From: Cernens ardua
Lineage (GTDB): Bacteria; Pseudomonadota; Gammaproteobacteria; Pseudomonadales; Halomonadaceae
Length of the DNA stretch: 64,000 nt
Direction: 5' to 3'
Assembly: GCF_051251085.1 (NCBI RefSeq)
Contig: NZ_JBPCZH010000004.1
Location: 186,001 to 250,000, forward strand
The translations under genes were made by a program, and so were the position numbers. Within the stretch, counting starts at the first letter, position 1. Every line of letters starts with the position of its first letter. Below are positions 1 through 9,055 of this stretch, one piece after another. The notes beneath the pieces are model-generated. The model was given only the letters and a program-made list of their open reading frames with translations. It made no database searches and was not told where the DNA came from.

Positions 1-1
1 T

Positions 2-2215
2 GATGCACAGCGTGAGGCTGTCAGTGCACCTCAGGGCAACCTTCTGGTGCTGGCAGGAGCAGGTTCAGGTAAAACACGGGTATTGGTCCACCGCATTGCC
101 TGGATGATCGAGCAAGAGCATCTTTCTCCTTATTCCATTCTAGCGGTAACGTTTACCAATAAGGCCGCGCGGGAGATGCGTACGCGCCTGGATGCGATTC
201 TGAGCCTTTCTTCCCGTGGTATGTGGGTAGGGACTTTCCACTCGATTGCCCACCGTTTGCTGCGTACCCACTGGCACGATGCCAAATTGATCGAACATTT
301 TCAGATCATCGATGCAGACGACCAGCTACGCCTCATCAAACGTCTGCTGAAAGATCACGGGATTGATGATGAGAAGTTTCCTCCGCGTCAGGTGGTCAAT
401 TTCATCGCCGGTTGCAAGGAAGAGGGGTTGCGTCCACCACAGATCGATACGGCAGGTGATCCCTACCTCCATCAGATGGTGGAGTTGTACGCGCTTTATC
501 AGAATGCCTGTGAGCTGTCCGGGCTGGTTGACTTCGCCGAGCTGTTGCTGCGTTCTCTGGAGCTGCTACGGGATAATCCCGCACTTTTAGAACATTATCA
601 GGAGCGCTTCTCTCACATTCTGGTGGATGAGTTCCAGGATACCAATACCTTGCAATACCTATGGCTCAAGCTATTGGCAGGAGAACGGGCACGGTTAACG
701 GTAGTGGGCGATGATGATCAGTCGATCTATGGCTGGCGTGGTGCCAAGGTGGAAAATCTTGAGCGTTTTCGGGATGAATTCGAATCGACCAAAGTGATAC
801 GGCTTGAACGTAACTACCGCTCCACCGAAGCGATCCTTGAAGCAGCTAATGCCCTGATACGCAATAACACTGGGCGCATGGGTAAAGAGCTCTGGACGGA
901 TATTGGGCAGGGCGACAAAATCTCTGTTTACGCCGGTTTCAATGATTTGGATGAAGCCCGGTTTATTGTTGATACCCTTTCCCGCACGGTGAAAGAGGAA
1001 GGGCTGTCTCGAAGTGATGTAGCAATTCTTTACCGCTCCAATGCACAGTCACGTGTGCTGGAAGAAGCGCTGATTCGTGCGTCTGTTCCGTATCGGATTT
1101 ATGGCGGACATCGTTTTTATGAGCGTTTGGAAATCAAGAATGCGCTTTCCTATCTACGATTGATGGTGACGCGTAATGACGATGCGGCGTTGGAGCGTGT
1201 GATCAACGTACCGGCGCGCGGTATCGGTTCCAAAAGTGTGGAGCGGCTGCGTGCCCATGCTCGCGATGAAGGCATGACACTGTGGGATGCCATTCATGAT
1301 GCCATCGCGAAAAAGGCGATTTCTGGGCGAGCAGCCAATGCGCTGACTGATTTCGTTAATCTGATTGATGGGCTGGATAACGACACGTCCGGATTACCTT
1401 TGGATGAGCTGATTGATCATGTATTGACGAAAACCGGCTTGATTGAATTTCACCGAGCCGAGCCCGGAGAAAAAGGGCAGGCACGTGTTGAAAACCTGGA
1501 GGAACTGGTCAGTGCCGCACGTGCCTTTGCACAAGGGCAAACGGGGGTACGTGGCCTTGACCCGTTCGAGCCAGAGGGTGAAGCGGCTGGTGAGGCCACG
1601 CTGGAACAGTTTCTGGCGGATGCATCACTGGATGCGGGTGAGCAGCAGGCAGATGAATACGAAGATGCCGTTCAGATGATGACGTTGCACTCTGCGAAAG
1701 GGCTGGAGTTCCCGCTCGTCTTTATTGCGGGGGTAGAGGAAGGGTTGTTTCCTCATAAAATGTCTGCAGAAGAGCCGGGGCGTTTGGAAGAGGAGCGCCG
1801 CCTTTGCTATGTCGGTATCACTCGTGCAATGAAGAAGCTGTACCTGACTTACGCTGAGATGCGCCGCCTTCACGGCAAGGAAACCTATCAGCGTCCCTCC
1901 CGCTTTATTCGCGAATTACCCGCGGGGCTGGTGGATGAAGTGCGTTTGCGAGGGCAGGTGTCGCGTCCCATGACGGAACGTCCTTCCTCTGGCTATCGCG
2001 CACCAAAACCAGCCTCTGGGCTTTCCCGTCAAACAGAGGCAGAGGGCGCGGGGATGACATTGTCATTAGGGCAGCGTGTCCGTCACCCGATGTTTGGCGA
2101 AGGGGTGATCGTCAATGCAGAAGGGCAGGGAGATCGCGCGCGCGTTCAGGTCAGTTTTGAGGATCATGGCGATAAATGGCTGGTACTGGGCTTTGCCAAA
2201 CTCGAAGCACTGTAA
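2..2215 (+). CDS. uvrD: DNA helicase II UvrD (5' end missing)
   Basis: Superfamily 1A 3'-5' DNA helicase that removes incised oligonucleotides in nucleotide excision and mismatch repair. The reading frame is open to the left edge, and the residues before the first GTG (DAQREAV..LLV) already match the UvrD N-terminus, so about a dozen residues and the start codon lie outside the window. Visible motifs are Walker A GAGSGKT near nt 55-76, the TFTNKAA motif, DEFQDTN (Walker B), GDDDQSIYGWRGA, and near the C-terminus TLHSAKGLEFP and VGITRA. The C-terminal GQRVRH..FGEG..V region is the RNA-polymerase-binding Tudor-like tail typical of UvrD. A second helicase of the same superfamily, Rep, lies near 28-30 kb and lacks that tail. 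Identity is very secure. Confidence 0.97.
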   Translation, partial: DAQREAVSAPQGNLLVLAGAGSGKTRVLVHRIAWMIEQEHLSPYSILAVTFTNKAAREMRTRLDAILSLSSRGMWVGTFHSIAHRLLRTHWHDAKLIEHFQIIDADDQLRLIKRLLKDHGIDDEKFPPRQVVNFIAGCKEEGLRPPQIDTAGDPYLHQMVELYALYQNACELSGLVDFAELLLRSLELLRDNPALLEHYQERFSHILVDEFQDTNTLQYLWLKLLAGERARLTVVGDDDQSIYGWRGAKVENLERFRDEFESTKVIRLERNYRSTEAILEAANALIRNNTGRMGKELWTDIGQGDKISVYAGFNDLDEARFIVDTLSRTVKEEGLSRSDVAILYRSNAQSRVLEEALIRASVPYRIYGGHRFYERLEIKNALSYLRLMVTRNDDAALERVINVPARGIGSKSVERLRAHARDEGMTLWDAIHDAIAKKAISGRAANALTDFVNLIDGLDNDTSGLPLDELIDHVLTKTGLIEFHRAEPGEKGQARVENLEELVSAARAFAQGQTGVRGLDPFEPEGEAAGEATLEQFLADASLDAGEQQADEYEDAVQMMTLHSAKGLEFPLVFIAGVEEGLFPHKMSAEEPGRLEEERRLCYVGITRAMKKLYLTYAEMRRLHGKETYQRPSRFIRELPAGLVDEVRLRGQVSRPMTERPSSGYRAPKPASGLSRQTEAEGAGMTLSLGQRVRHPMFGEGVIVNAEGQGDRARVQVSFEDHGDKWLVLGFAKLEAL

Positions 2216-2288
2216 TGTAGAAACAAAGACTGGAGTAGAAACCAAAACCAGCAACGAGAGTAGTGCGATCACGCTCCCTAGGCGCACA

Positions 2289-2322
2289 GCGTCATATTAA
2301 TGTCATTCAATCAGGTGATACT
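2289..2322 (+). promoter_or_regulatory. candidate PhoB-dependent promoter of phoU
   Basis: Two GTCAT repeats (2291-2295 and 2302-2306) are separated by exactly 6 bases, the 11-base repeat period of the Pho box. The 18-base site 2289-2306 matches 13 of 18 positions of the Escherichia coli consensus. Ten bases downstream is a -10-like GATACT at 2317-2322, the spacing expected when PhoB replaces the -35 element. The phoU start follows 37 bases later. Binding is inferred. Confidence 0.6.
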
Positions 2323-2359
2323 ATCGGTCATAGCGCCTATTACGTATTAAGGGAGATCC

Positions 2360-3103
2360 ATGGATATTTCCAACGAACAATACAGCCAACATATCTCCCG
2401 CCAATTCAATCAGGAATTGGAAGGATTGAAGACGAACCTGATGGCGATGGGGGGGCTGGTCGAGAAACAGCTTACCGATGCACTGACAGCATTACTGGAG
2501 CGTGATGGTGCGCTGGCTGAACAAGTGCGTCAGCAGGATCACGACGTCAATGAAATGCAGCTTAAGATCGATGATGAAAGCACTGAAATCATCGCGCGTC
2601 GACAACCGGCTGCCTCGGATTTACGGTTAGTCATTGCTGTTATACGTGCGGCGTCTGATCTTGAGCGTATAGGTGATGAGGCGGACAAGATTGCTCGTCA
2701 TGCCCTGGCTCTGATTGGGGGCAAGGAAACGGACAGAGGCATCACTGAAATTCGCCGCATTGGCACGCAGGTTAAAACCATGGTGCGTAATGCGCTTACT
2801 GCATTCGCGCGTTTTGATACGCAACTGGCGCTTGATGTACGCCGTGCAGACACCGACGTGGACCAAGAGTACAAAAGTGCCTTGCGCTCATTGGCTACCT
2901 TCATGATGGAAGATTCTTCCTCTATCACCAGCGTCATCGATGTCATGTGGGTACTGCGTGCGCTGGAACGAATAGGTGACCATGCCGATAACCTCGCAGA
3001 ATCTGTGGTATATCTGGTCAAAGGGTTGGATCTGCGCCACTCCAATCGTCGCGATCTTGATGAAAAGGATCTGGACGATGGCTCTTTAGGTAGTTACAAG
3101 TAG
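2360..3103 (+). CDS. phoU: phosphate signalling regulator PhoU
   Basis: PhoU is a cytoplasmic helical-bundle protein that couples the Pst phosphate transporter to the PhoR kinase and holds PhoR in its phosphatase state when phosphate is plentiful. The 247 residues are full length for the family. The two repeated three-helix PhoU units are visible, with the metal-site-type segments around R..A.DLERIGDEADKIA and RALERIGDHADN. The ATG follows a good ribosome site (AAGGGAG). Unusually, no pstSCAB genes lie upstream; uvrD does. A candidate Pho box precedes the gene and a strong terminator follows, so it looks monocistronic. Its partner genes phoBR are about 2.3 kb downstream on the other strand. 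Confidence 0.95.
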   Translation: MDISNEQYSQHISRQFNQELEGLKTNLMAMGGLVEKQLTDALTALLERDGALAEQVRQQDHDVNEMQLKIDDESTEIIARRQPAASDLRLVIAVIRAASDLERIGDEADKIARHALALIGGKETDRGITEIRRIGTQVKTMVRNALTAFARFDTQLALDVRRADTDVDQEYKSALRSLATFMMEDSSSITSVIDVMWVLRALERIGDHADNLAESVVYLVKGLDLRHSNRRDLDEKDLDDGSLGSYK

Positions 3104-3508
3104 TTATGAATAGCGAATATGTTTTTAGTAGCTCTTATCTGGGTGGCTCATGGTAGCAGGATGTCATTCGGTTCTCAGTCACCTATATTTTGACTGAATA
3201 AAGAGTTCTTTTGCTTTGTTGAAGCTGAAATAGTTGGTTTTGCAGGAACTAGGCCCCGATTGCTGGACTCAAATGCCAGCATCGGGGTTTTTCATTGGAA
3301 ACACCTGCGTAAATCCGTGTTGTGACGTTGTATTGTTCAAACGAGTTATAGGTTAGTGTTCCTTTGGAATGCGGTTCATACTAGCGTGATCGAACCGTGG
3401 GGACGGCTGAATCGTCGTACTTCGTGGGTCGATTGACTCTGCCGAGTATAATCAGGGCGAGTGAGCCCGCTTACCAGAATTTGTAGCATTGGAGGTTGGA
3501 AGAAATAG
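3104..3508. other. intergenic region phoU-cysZ
   Basis: 405 bases without a convincing gene. It contains the phoU terminator (3254-3292); the rest presumably holds the cysZ promoter, for which I see no clear motif. Confidence 0.6.
3254..3292 (+). terminator. rho-independent terminator after phoU
   Basis: A G+C-rich stem (CCCCGAT..GCTGG at 3254-3266 against CCAGCATCGGGG at 3276-3287, one bulged T) is followed by a run of T residues. It lies 150 bases after phoU. Confidence 0.85.
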
Positions 3509-4291
3509 ATGTTGGAAGGATTCGAAGCGTTGGGTGAGGGAATAAGACTGGTGATGCGCCCCGGCCTAAGGCGTTATGTCATCATCCCGGTCATTATTAT
3601 TCTTGTAGTGTATTCACTTACGCTTTATGGCCTTGTAAAGGTATTTACCCATTGGCTGGATGAGTGGATTGCCTTGATTCCCCACTGGCTGGACTGGCTG
3701 GGCTGGATCCTCATTCCCCTGATTACGCTGACATTGATCGTCATTGCGTTCTTCACGTTTACATTGATGGTTAACCTTTTGGCTTCGCCGTTTTATGGTT
3801 TTCTGGTTGAACGCGTTGAAAATGAGTTGGGCATGGAGGGCGCCAATGACCAGCGTAGCCTTGGACGGCAGGCATGGGATGGATTTATTCGTGAACTGCA
3901 CAAGCTCAGCTATATCCTGCCCCGAATGCTGATTCTATTCTTGCTGGGGTGGGTACCTGTTGTTCATTTGATCACGCCATTTCTATGGCTGGTGTTCTCC
4001 TTTTGGAGCGTTGCGCTGGAATATCTTGATTACACGATGGATGTCCACGAAGTTTCTTTCAAAAAAATGCTCAAATTATTGGGCAAGCTGCCGATAAAAA
4101 CATTGGGATTCGGATTTGCGGTGAGTGTTTTGCTATGGATTCCCATTGTGAACCTGATTGTGATGCCTGCCGCCGTCGCAGCGGGGGTAATCATGTGGCG
4201 CGATAGTTATGGCAAGGTAAGCCGGCAGCTTGAGTATCAGTCTGGCGCACGGGCCTCGGCATCATCGGATCATAAATCATCAGGCGAATAA
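3509..4291 (+). CDS. cysZ: sulfate transporter CysZ
   Basis: CysZ is an inner-membrane protein for sulfate uptake that feeds cysteine synthesis. The 260-residue length fits, as do the hydrophobic helices at about residues 25-50, 68-95, 137-165 and 200-235, and the family segments VMRPGLRRYVIIPV, LLASPFYGFLVERVE and LPRMLILFLLGWVP. The usual second copy of the polar PF(N/Y)G-type loop is present. The ATG is preceded by GGAGGTTGG. An AmiD-type amidase gene follows after about 100 bases on the same strand and could be cotranscribed, but no functional link is known. No other cys genes are seen in the window. Confidence 0.93.
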   Translation: MLEGFEALGEGIRLVMRPGLRRYVIIPVIIILVVYSLTLYGLVKVFTHWLDEWIALIPHWLDWLGWILIPLITLTLIVIAFFTFTLMVNLLASPFYGFLVERVENELGMEGANDQRSLGRQAWDGFIRELHKLSYILPRMLILFLLGWVPVVHLITPFLWLVFSFWSVALEYLDYTMDVHEVSFKKMLKLLGKLPIKTLGFGFAVSVLLWIPIVNLIVMPAAVAAGVIMWRDSYGKVSRQLEYQSGARASASSDHKSSGE

Positions 4292-4392
4292 AAGGGCAAA
4301 ACACAATAGTGGAGAAACACCCCGCGGGGAAAAAGCCGTATTTCAACTCGCTTGGCGTATTGAGAGATAAATATTTCTGGAATTTCAGTGTA

Positions 4393-5391
4393 ATGATTAA
4401 ATGGATAAGCGGGTTGTTGTGTCTGTTGATATTAACAGCCTGTAGTAGTGGCCAACCAATAGGTCCCGGTACATCTTCCTTGTACAACAAGCCTCCCTCA
4501 TACAAAAAGGCACGTTCTGATGATTTTAGTGTGCCGGTCATTCAGGACAGGTCTCCGGGAAAGATACTGACAAAACGTGAAGGGGCTCGATTAAAGCCCA
4601 GGCAAGGCTATTGGGTAGATCGCTCTCTTCATACCCGTGGGGAGAACCAGCGTATCCACTTTTTGGTACTGCATTACACCGCAGGCAATGATCAACAATC
4701 AATAGATGCGTTGACAGAAGGCGCTGTAGGTGTGCACTACCTTGTGACCAATCAGCCGGCCAGTTATCGCCAACGGCCCGTGGTGTATCAATTGGCGGAT
4801 GAGCAGATGAGAACCTGGCACGCGGGGGTAAGTGCCTGGGGGAATAGACATAATCTGAATGACACATCCATTGGGATTGAAATCGTGAATCCGGGTTATA
4901 CACGCTCTTTAAGTGGCCGGGTATATGCGCCTTATTCAGAGTCTCAGATTCGTTTGATCATCGCGTTGGCACGAGATATCGTCAAACGCTATGACATTCC
5001 GCCTACTCATGTGGTGGGGCATGCCGATATTGCTCCCGGTCGCAAGACAGACCCGGGCCCGTTCTTCCCATGGGAGCAGTTATATCGTGCTGGTATCGGT
5101 GCATGGCCTGATCATCAGACGGTTTTGATGTATAAGAACCGTTTTGCTGGTGGTCATATGCCAAGTATACGTGTGTTACAGCGTGGGCTGGCGGCTTATG
5201 GTTATGCCATTGAGCCGACAGGTAGGATGGACAAGCAAACGAAGCAGGTATTGACCAGCTTCCAAATGCATTTTCGCCCCACCAATTATTCGGGTCACTA
5301 TGATCTTGAAACTGCCGCAATTCTTTTCGCGTTGTTGAACAAGTATGATGGGGAACAAAAGGCTCAATCGTTGCTGGATGAGGCGTGGTAG
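4393..5391 (+). CDS. amiD: AmiD-type N-acetylmuramoyl-L-alanine amidase lipoprotein
   Basis: Zinc amidase that cleaves the MurNAc-L-Ala bond of peptidoglycan and anhydro-muropeptides, anchored to the outer membrane in the characterised E. coli AmiD. Translation from the ATG at 4393 gives a short lipoprotein signal (hydrophobic stretch, then lipobox LTAC followed by SSGQ). A GTG start at 4309 would put 28 polar residues before the signal and is less likely. Amidase_2 zinc ligands are visible as the His of LHYTAG and the His and Asp of GHADIAPGRKTDPGP. The C-terminal third (RVLQRGLAAYGY..MDKQTKQVLTSFQMHFRP) is a PG_binding_1-type domain. The stop lies 3 bases from the convergent phoR stop. Confidence 0.93.
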   Translation: MIKWISGLLCLLILTACSSGQPIGPGTSSLYNKPPSYKKARSDDFSVPVIQDRSPGKILTKREGARLKPRQGYWVDRSLHTRGENQRIHFLVLHYTAGNDQQSIDALTEGAVGVHYLVTNQPASYRQRPVVYQLADEQMRTWHAGVSAWGNRHNLNDTSIGIEIVNPGYTRSLSGRVYAPYSESQIRLIIALARDIVKRYDIPPTHVVGHADIAPGRKTDPGPFFPWEQLYRAGIGAWPDHQTVLMYKNRFAGGHMPSIRVLQRGLAAYGYAIEPTGRMDKQTKQVLTSFQMHFRPTNYSGHYDLETAAILFALLNKYDGEQKAQSLLDEAW

Positions 5392-5394
5392 CCT

Positions 5395-6690
5395 TCACTC
5401 CTGAATGACGCGGTTGGCAGGAAAGGCAAGCGTGAAATGTGCGCCGTCTCCTGGCTGTGATTCGACCTGAATCTGGCCTTCATGGTGAATCATCACGTGC
5501 TTGACGATGGCAAGCCCAAGGCCAGTGCCACCTGTTGAACTGGAACGACCTTTGTCTACGCGATAAAACCGTTCGGTCAGGCGGTCAAGGTGATGTTTTT
5601 CGATACCTTCTCCGTCATCACTGACACAGAGTTGACCGGAGCCGTCTTCCTCAACTCGCCATGTAATATGAATATGCGCCTTTTCACCTGAATATCTGAC
5701 CGCATTCGAGACCAGATTGGTGACGGCGCTACGCAGTTCTTCTTCTGCCCCCAGCAAATGGTAACCCGGTGTTATATCCACGCTGATGGAATGTTGGCCT
5801 TGCGATAATGCATTGCCGTCCTGTTCCGCCTGTTGAACGAGCATGGCGATATTGACGGGATTGTAAGGGCTGATAGGTACGCCATTTTCAAGCCGCGACA
5901 GCATGAGTAGATCGTCTATCAAATGTCGCATGCGGTCACTTTGCTGCTGCATCTGTTCAAGTCCGCGTTGCATTCGCGGCGGCAGCAGTTCGCCAGCGTA
6001 ATCCGCCAGAGGCTCCAGATAACCGGTAAAAACGGTAAGAGGCGTACGTAGCTCATGAGAAACATTGGCGACAAAATCGCGGCGCATTTCCTGGAGGCGT
6101 TGCAGGCGGGTGATGTCGCGAACCACCATCAGTCGTTCATTACGGCTATCACTGACAATCTGGAAATGTAACCAACGGGATTCATCGAGCGGCGAGCGGG
6201 TAGTCAACCCCTCTTCATATTTTCCGGACTCGAAATAGCGAACGAACTGCGGATGGCGAAGGAGATTCGTTACATATTGCCCGCGGTCTGCCGGATACTC
6301 CAGGCCCAACATCGTGCTGGCGGCTGCATTCCAGGTGTCCAGTGCCCCTTTATTATCAAGGACGATCATGCCATCTTTCATGGCCTCGGAGAGGCGGTCG
6401 AAACGTCCAATCACCTGGCGTAATTGGGTTTGTCGACGGCGCTCACGGCGTTGATAGCGATATAGATGGTCGAAAATATTGCCCCAGACTCCGGGGGCCG
6501 AGGGCGGCAATGTGTCGTAGGCTTTGTGAGACCAGCGCAGAATCCGCCACACCTGCCAAAAGCTATAAGTGATATAGAGCGCCAACCCGAGCACCATTCC
6601 TGTGACAGGATGATCCGCTAATAAGCCAATAACACAGCCTATGAGGAAAAGGGCGACGAGCAGTGCTATCTCTTGAGTCCAATAACGCAT
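5395..6690 (-). CDS. phoR: phosphate regulon sensor histidine kinase PhoR
   Basis: Membrane-bound kinase/phosphatase that phosphorylates PhoB in phosphate starvation. Order of parts: N-terminal hydrophobic helices (about residues 8-48), a charged linker, a PAS domain (FDRLSEAMKDGMIVLDNKG onward), HisKA with the phospho-acceptor in NVSHELRTPL, then HATPase_c with N box NLVSNAVRYS, G1 DDGEGI and G2 GTGLGLAIV. The 431-residue length is normal. It has no periplasmic sensor domain, consistent with sensing through PhoU/Pst. It follows phoB after 54 bases and is probably cotranscribed with it. Confidence 0.96.
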   Translation of the reverse strand: MRYWTQEIALLVALFLIGCVIGLLADHPVTGMVLGLALYITYSFWQVWRILRWSHKAYDTLPPSAPGVWGNIFDHLYRYQRRERRRQTQLRQVIGRFDRLSEAMKDGMIVLDNKGALDTWNAAASTMLGLEYPADRGQYVTNLLRHPQFVRYFESGKYEEGLTTRSPLDESRWLHFQIVSDSRNERLMVVRDITRLQRLQEMRRDFVANVSHELRTPLTVFTGYLEPLADYAGELLPPRMQRGLEQMQQQSDRMRHLIDDLLMLSRLENGVPISPYNPVNIAMLVQQAEQDGNALSQGQHSISVDITPGYHLLGAEEELRSAVTNLVSNAVRYSGEKAHIHITWRVEEDGSGQLCVSDDGEGIEKHHLDRLTERFYRVDKGRSSSTGGTGLGLAIVKHVMIHHEGQIQVESQPGDGAHFTLAFPANRVIQE

Positions 6691-6744
6691 GAGGTATCAA
6701 CAATAGCCTCGGATAGTTGAACAATGCGGGTAGTTGAACAGTTC

Positions 6745-7440
6745 TCAAATGGCACGGGAACGCTGGTTTGAGAAACGATACCCGGTGCCTCTCACTGTTT
6801 GTACCAAATAGTCATGTTGCTTGCCCAGCGCTTTTCGCAGGCGGCGGATATGCACATCGACGGTACGTTCCTCGACATACACACTGGCTCCCCAGACCTG
6901 ATCCAGCAGTTGTGCGCGGGAATAAGCACGTTCCTGATGCGACATGAAGAAGGCCAGCAAGCGGTATTCTGTCGGGCCCATATCGATAGATTCACCATTG
7001 ATACTGACACGCTTGCTATCAAGGTTAAGTGCCAACCCATCGATTTCGACAATATTCTGGCTGGAAGGGGAAGAACGCCTTAAAACAGCGCGGAGGCGGG
7101 CAACCAGCTCGCGGGGGGAAAACGGTTTGGTAATGTAGTCATCGGCACCCGCTTCCAGCCCCTGCACCTTGTTATCTTCTTCACCCTTGGCTGTCAGCAG
7201 GATGATCGGTGTCTCTTTAGTGGTTTCTTCCCGTTTCAGGCGGCGCGCCAGTTCAACACCACTGACCCCCGGCATCATCCAATCGAGCAAAATAAGATCA
7301 GGACGCTCATCGACAGCCAAGGGCAGCGCCTGTTGAGCATTTTCCGCTTCGAGCACATTGAAATCGGCCATTTCCAGCGCAATGGCGATCATGTCCCGGA
7401 TAGAAGCTTCGTCATCTACAATCAACACTGTCTGTTTCAT
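6745..7440 (-). CDS. phoB: phosphate regulon response regulator PhoB
   Basis: OmpR-type transcription activator of the Pho regulon. The receiver carries the acidic pocket DDE at residues 9-11 and phospho-acceptor D53 in LILLDWMMPG, with KPF later. The C-terminal winged helix shows GPTEYRLLAFFMSH and the recognition-helix region ERTVDVHIRRLRKALG. The ATG at 7440 was chosen because MKQTVLIVDDE matches the family N-terminus and an AGAAGAG ribosome site precedes it; upstream in-frame codons to 7548 would add 36 unrelated residues. A well-matched Pho box upstream suggests autoregulation. Confidence 0.97.
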   Translation of the reverse strand: MKQTVLIVDDEASIRDMIAIALEMADFNVLEAENAQQALPLAVDERPDLILLDWMMPGVSGVELARRLKREETTKETPIILLTAKGEEDNKVQGLEAGADDYITKPFSPRELVARLRAVLRRSSPSSQNIVEIDGLALNLDSKRVSINGESIDMGPTEYRLLAFFMSHQERAYSRAQLLDQVWGASVYVEERTVDVHIRRLRKALGKQHDYLVQTVRGTGYRFSNQRSRAI

Positions 7441-7547
7441 TGCATCTCTTCTCGTTGTGGTCGAAGAACAGGCAAAACCGCATTTAATACTTGCCGAACA
7501 AAAATGCCTCTGTGCCCTTGAGGGGCGTTTATGGCGGTTGCATGACA

Positions 7548-7581
7548 ATTTAAGCGCAATGTGGTGACAGTCTTATGACAC
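7548..7581 (-). promoter_or_regulatory. candidate Pho box and promoter of phoBR
   Basis: On the minus strand, 7581-7564 reads GTGTCATAAGACTGTCAC, matching 15 of 18 positions of the E. coli Pho box. Ten bases downstream lies a -10-like TTAAAT (7553-7548). The same 10-base spacing is seen at phoU. A further half-site ATGACA is at 7542-7547. The phoB start codon is about 108 bases beyond the -10. Confidence 0.7.
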
Positions 7582-7624
7582 TGCTGAATCCAACCTGTTT
7601 TTGCTGTTTAGGATGCTTTCTTGA

Positions 7625-8518
7625 TTATCCTGCCGTAGGCCAAAGTGCCAAAACAATGCCGGCGAAGAGGGAAATGCCGACCCAGTTATTATTCAGGAAT
7701 GCCTGAAAGCAGCCTTCCCTGCTTCTGTGCCGTGTCAAATACCCCTGGTAGACGAATAGGCAAATCACACCCACGAGTCCCAACCAGTAGAAACCGTCCA
7801 GACCTGCCTCCACACCGAGGCCTGCCAGCAATAATAAAGTGATGACCTTTAATAAGGTCAAAATAGTGAGGTCATATTCACCGAAGAGAATGGCTGTTGA
7901 TTTTACGCCAATCTTGAGGTCGTCATCACGATCCACCATGGCATAGGCTGTGTCGTACATGAGCGTCCAAACCACATTGGCCAGGAAAAGCCACCAGGCG
8001 ATCGCAGGTACATTCCCTTTGACTGCCATGAAGGCTGTAGGAATACCCCAGCTGAAGGCAGCTCCCAATACGACTTGAGGAAGTTGGGTGTAGCGCTTCG
8101 CAAAAGGGTAGCAGGCAGCCAGAACAGCGCCCCCAAGGGAAACAAGAACCGTTTTTCCGCCGGTGAAGCAGACCAAGATGAATGAGATCACCATGAGTGA
8201 GAAAAACAGGATGAGCGCTTCCCTGGCAGAAATCCTGCCAGTAGCCAGCGGACGGTTTTTTGTTCGCTTTACCTTGCCATCGAAGTGCCTGTCCGCGTAA
8301 TCATTAATTACACAGCCTGCAGCTCGCATGCAATACACTCCAACAACAAAAATGATGAGAAGCTTGCGCGAAGGTAAGCCATCCGCTGCCAACCAGAGGG
8401 CGGCCAGCGTGGGCCACATCAGTAGCCATGTGCCTATGGGGCGGTCAAGGCGCATGAGTTGAAGAAAGTCGGGCAGTCGCGTCAATCTATGGCGGAGCGA
8501 TACATTCGGGTGTGTCAT
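7625..8518 (-). CDS. ubiA: 4-hydroxybenzoate polyprenyltransferase UbiA
   Basis: Inner-membrane prenyltransferase that attaches the polyprenyl tail to 4-hydroxybenzoate in ubiquinone synthesis. The first aspartate-rich motif NDYADRHFDGKVKRTKNRPL and the second (YDTAYAMVDRDDDLKIGVKS) are both intact, among about eight membrane helices. The length of 297 residues is typical. In many relatives ubiC (chorismate lyase) sits next to ubiA; here it is not adjacent on either side. The start is the ATG at 8518; its ribosome site is weak. Confidence 0.96.
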   Translation of the reverse strand: MTHPNVSLRHRLTRLPDFLQLMRLDRPIGTWLLMWPTLAALWLAADGLPSRKLLIIFVVGVYCMRAAGCVINDYADRHFDGKVKRTKNRPLATGRISAREALILFFSLMVISFILVCFTGGKTVLVSLGGAVLAACYPFAKRYTQLPQVVLGAAFSWGIPTAFMAVKGNVPAIAWWLFLANVVWTLMYDTAYAMVDRDDDLKIGVKSTAILFGEYDLTILTLLKVITLLLLAGLGVEAGLDGFYWLGLVGVICLFVYQGYLTRHRSREGCFQAFLNNNWVGISLFAGIVLALWPTAG

Positions 8519-9055
8519 GAAATTGCCGATGTTCTCAGAAGAAGGTTGTAAAAAGCTGGATTAGCGGTGAAATCATATCGCCAATATACGAATGCTGGCA
8601 TTAATGTAGATGGGAAAATTGTAGCATTTTCTGGCAATGTAAGGACATGTCCGCTATGGTTGCGGCTTATACGCTTGTTTTATGTCAGATAGTGGCCCAT
8701 TTTCATGAATTTATTGGATCATTTTTCTTACGTAAACCATGCTTGTACAAGGATAGACATTTCCCCTATAAAGAGTGAAAGTCTGATTCCATATAGCGTG
8801 TGCGTTTTCATTCCAACGTACACAAAAGGTGTTCAAGTGAATGCTTGATTTCCCTATCGGCATGACATCGTTCATGATGATCGAAAGGGTATGTTACAAG
8901 GGCCAAATGGCTTCCTGTAATAACAGTCAAGTGAACCTCGTAGCTGCCTGTGTGTTTCTTGTAAAAGCCGCCCAGGGTCTGTTGCGTGAGTTCCCATATA
9001 AACACCGGTAAACCGGTGATCTGCCAGATAATGGCAAATTCAGGAGATTATATTT
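8519..9055. other. long intergenic region ubiA-hup
   Basis: 537 bases with no supported gene. A 65-codon minus-strand frame at 8808-9005 has no family resemblance I recognise and no clear ribosome site. The only structure I can point to is the palindrome just before hup (9003-9018). Confidence 0.5.
9003..9018. promoter_or_regulatory. perfect 16-base palindrome in the hup leader
   Basis: CACCGGT-AA-ACCGGTG is a perfect inverted repeat ending 37 bases before the HU start codon. It could be an operator or an mRNA hairpin. No binding protein is known to me for this exact sequence. Confidence 0.5.

Noticed and set aside
4309..4392. GTG start of the amidase at 4309
   Set aside because: It would add 28 polar residues before a lipoprotein signal whose lipobox fits an ATG start at 4393.
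7441..7548. N-terminal extension of phoB to 7548
   Set aside because: The extra 36 residues are not homologous to PhoB and the ATG at 7440 has the ribosome site; the extension runs through the promoter region.
8808..9005. 65-codon minus-strand frame upstream of hup
   Set aside because: No family resemblance, no ribosome site, and it lies in a region expected to hold the hup promoter.
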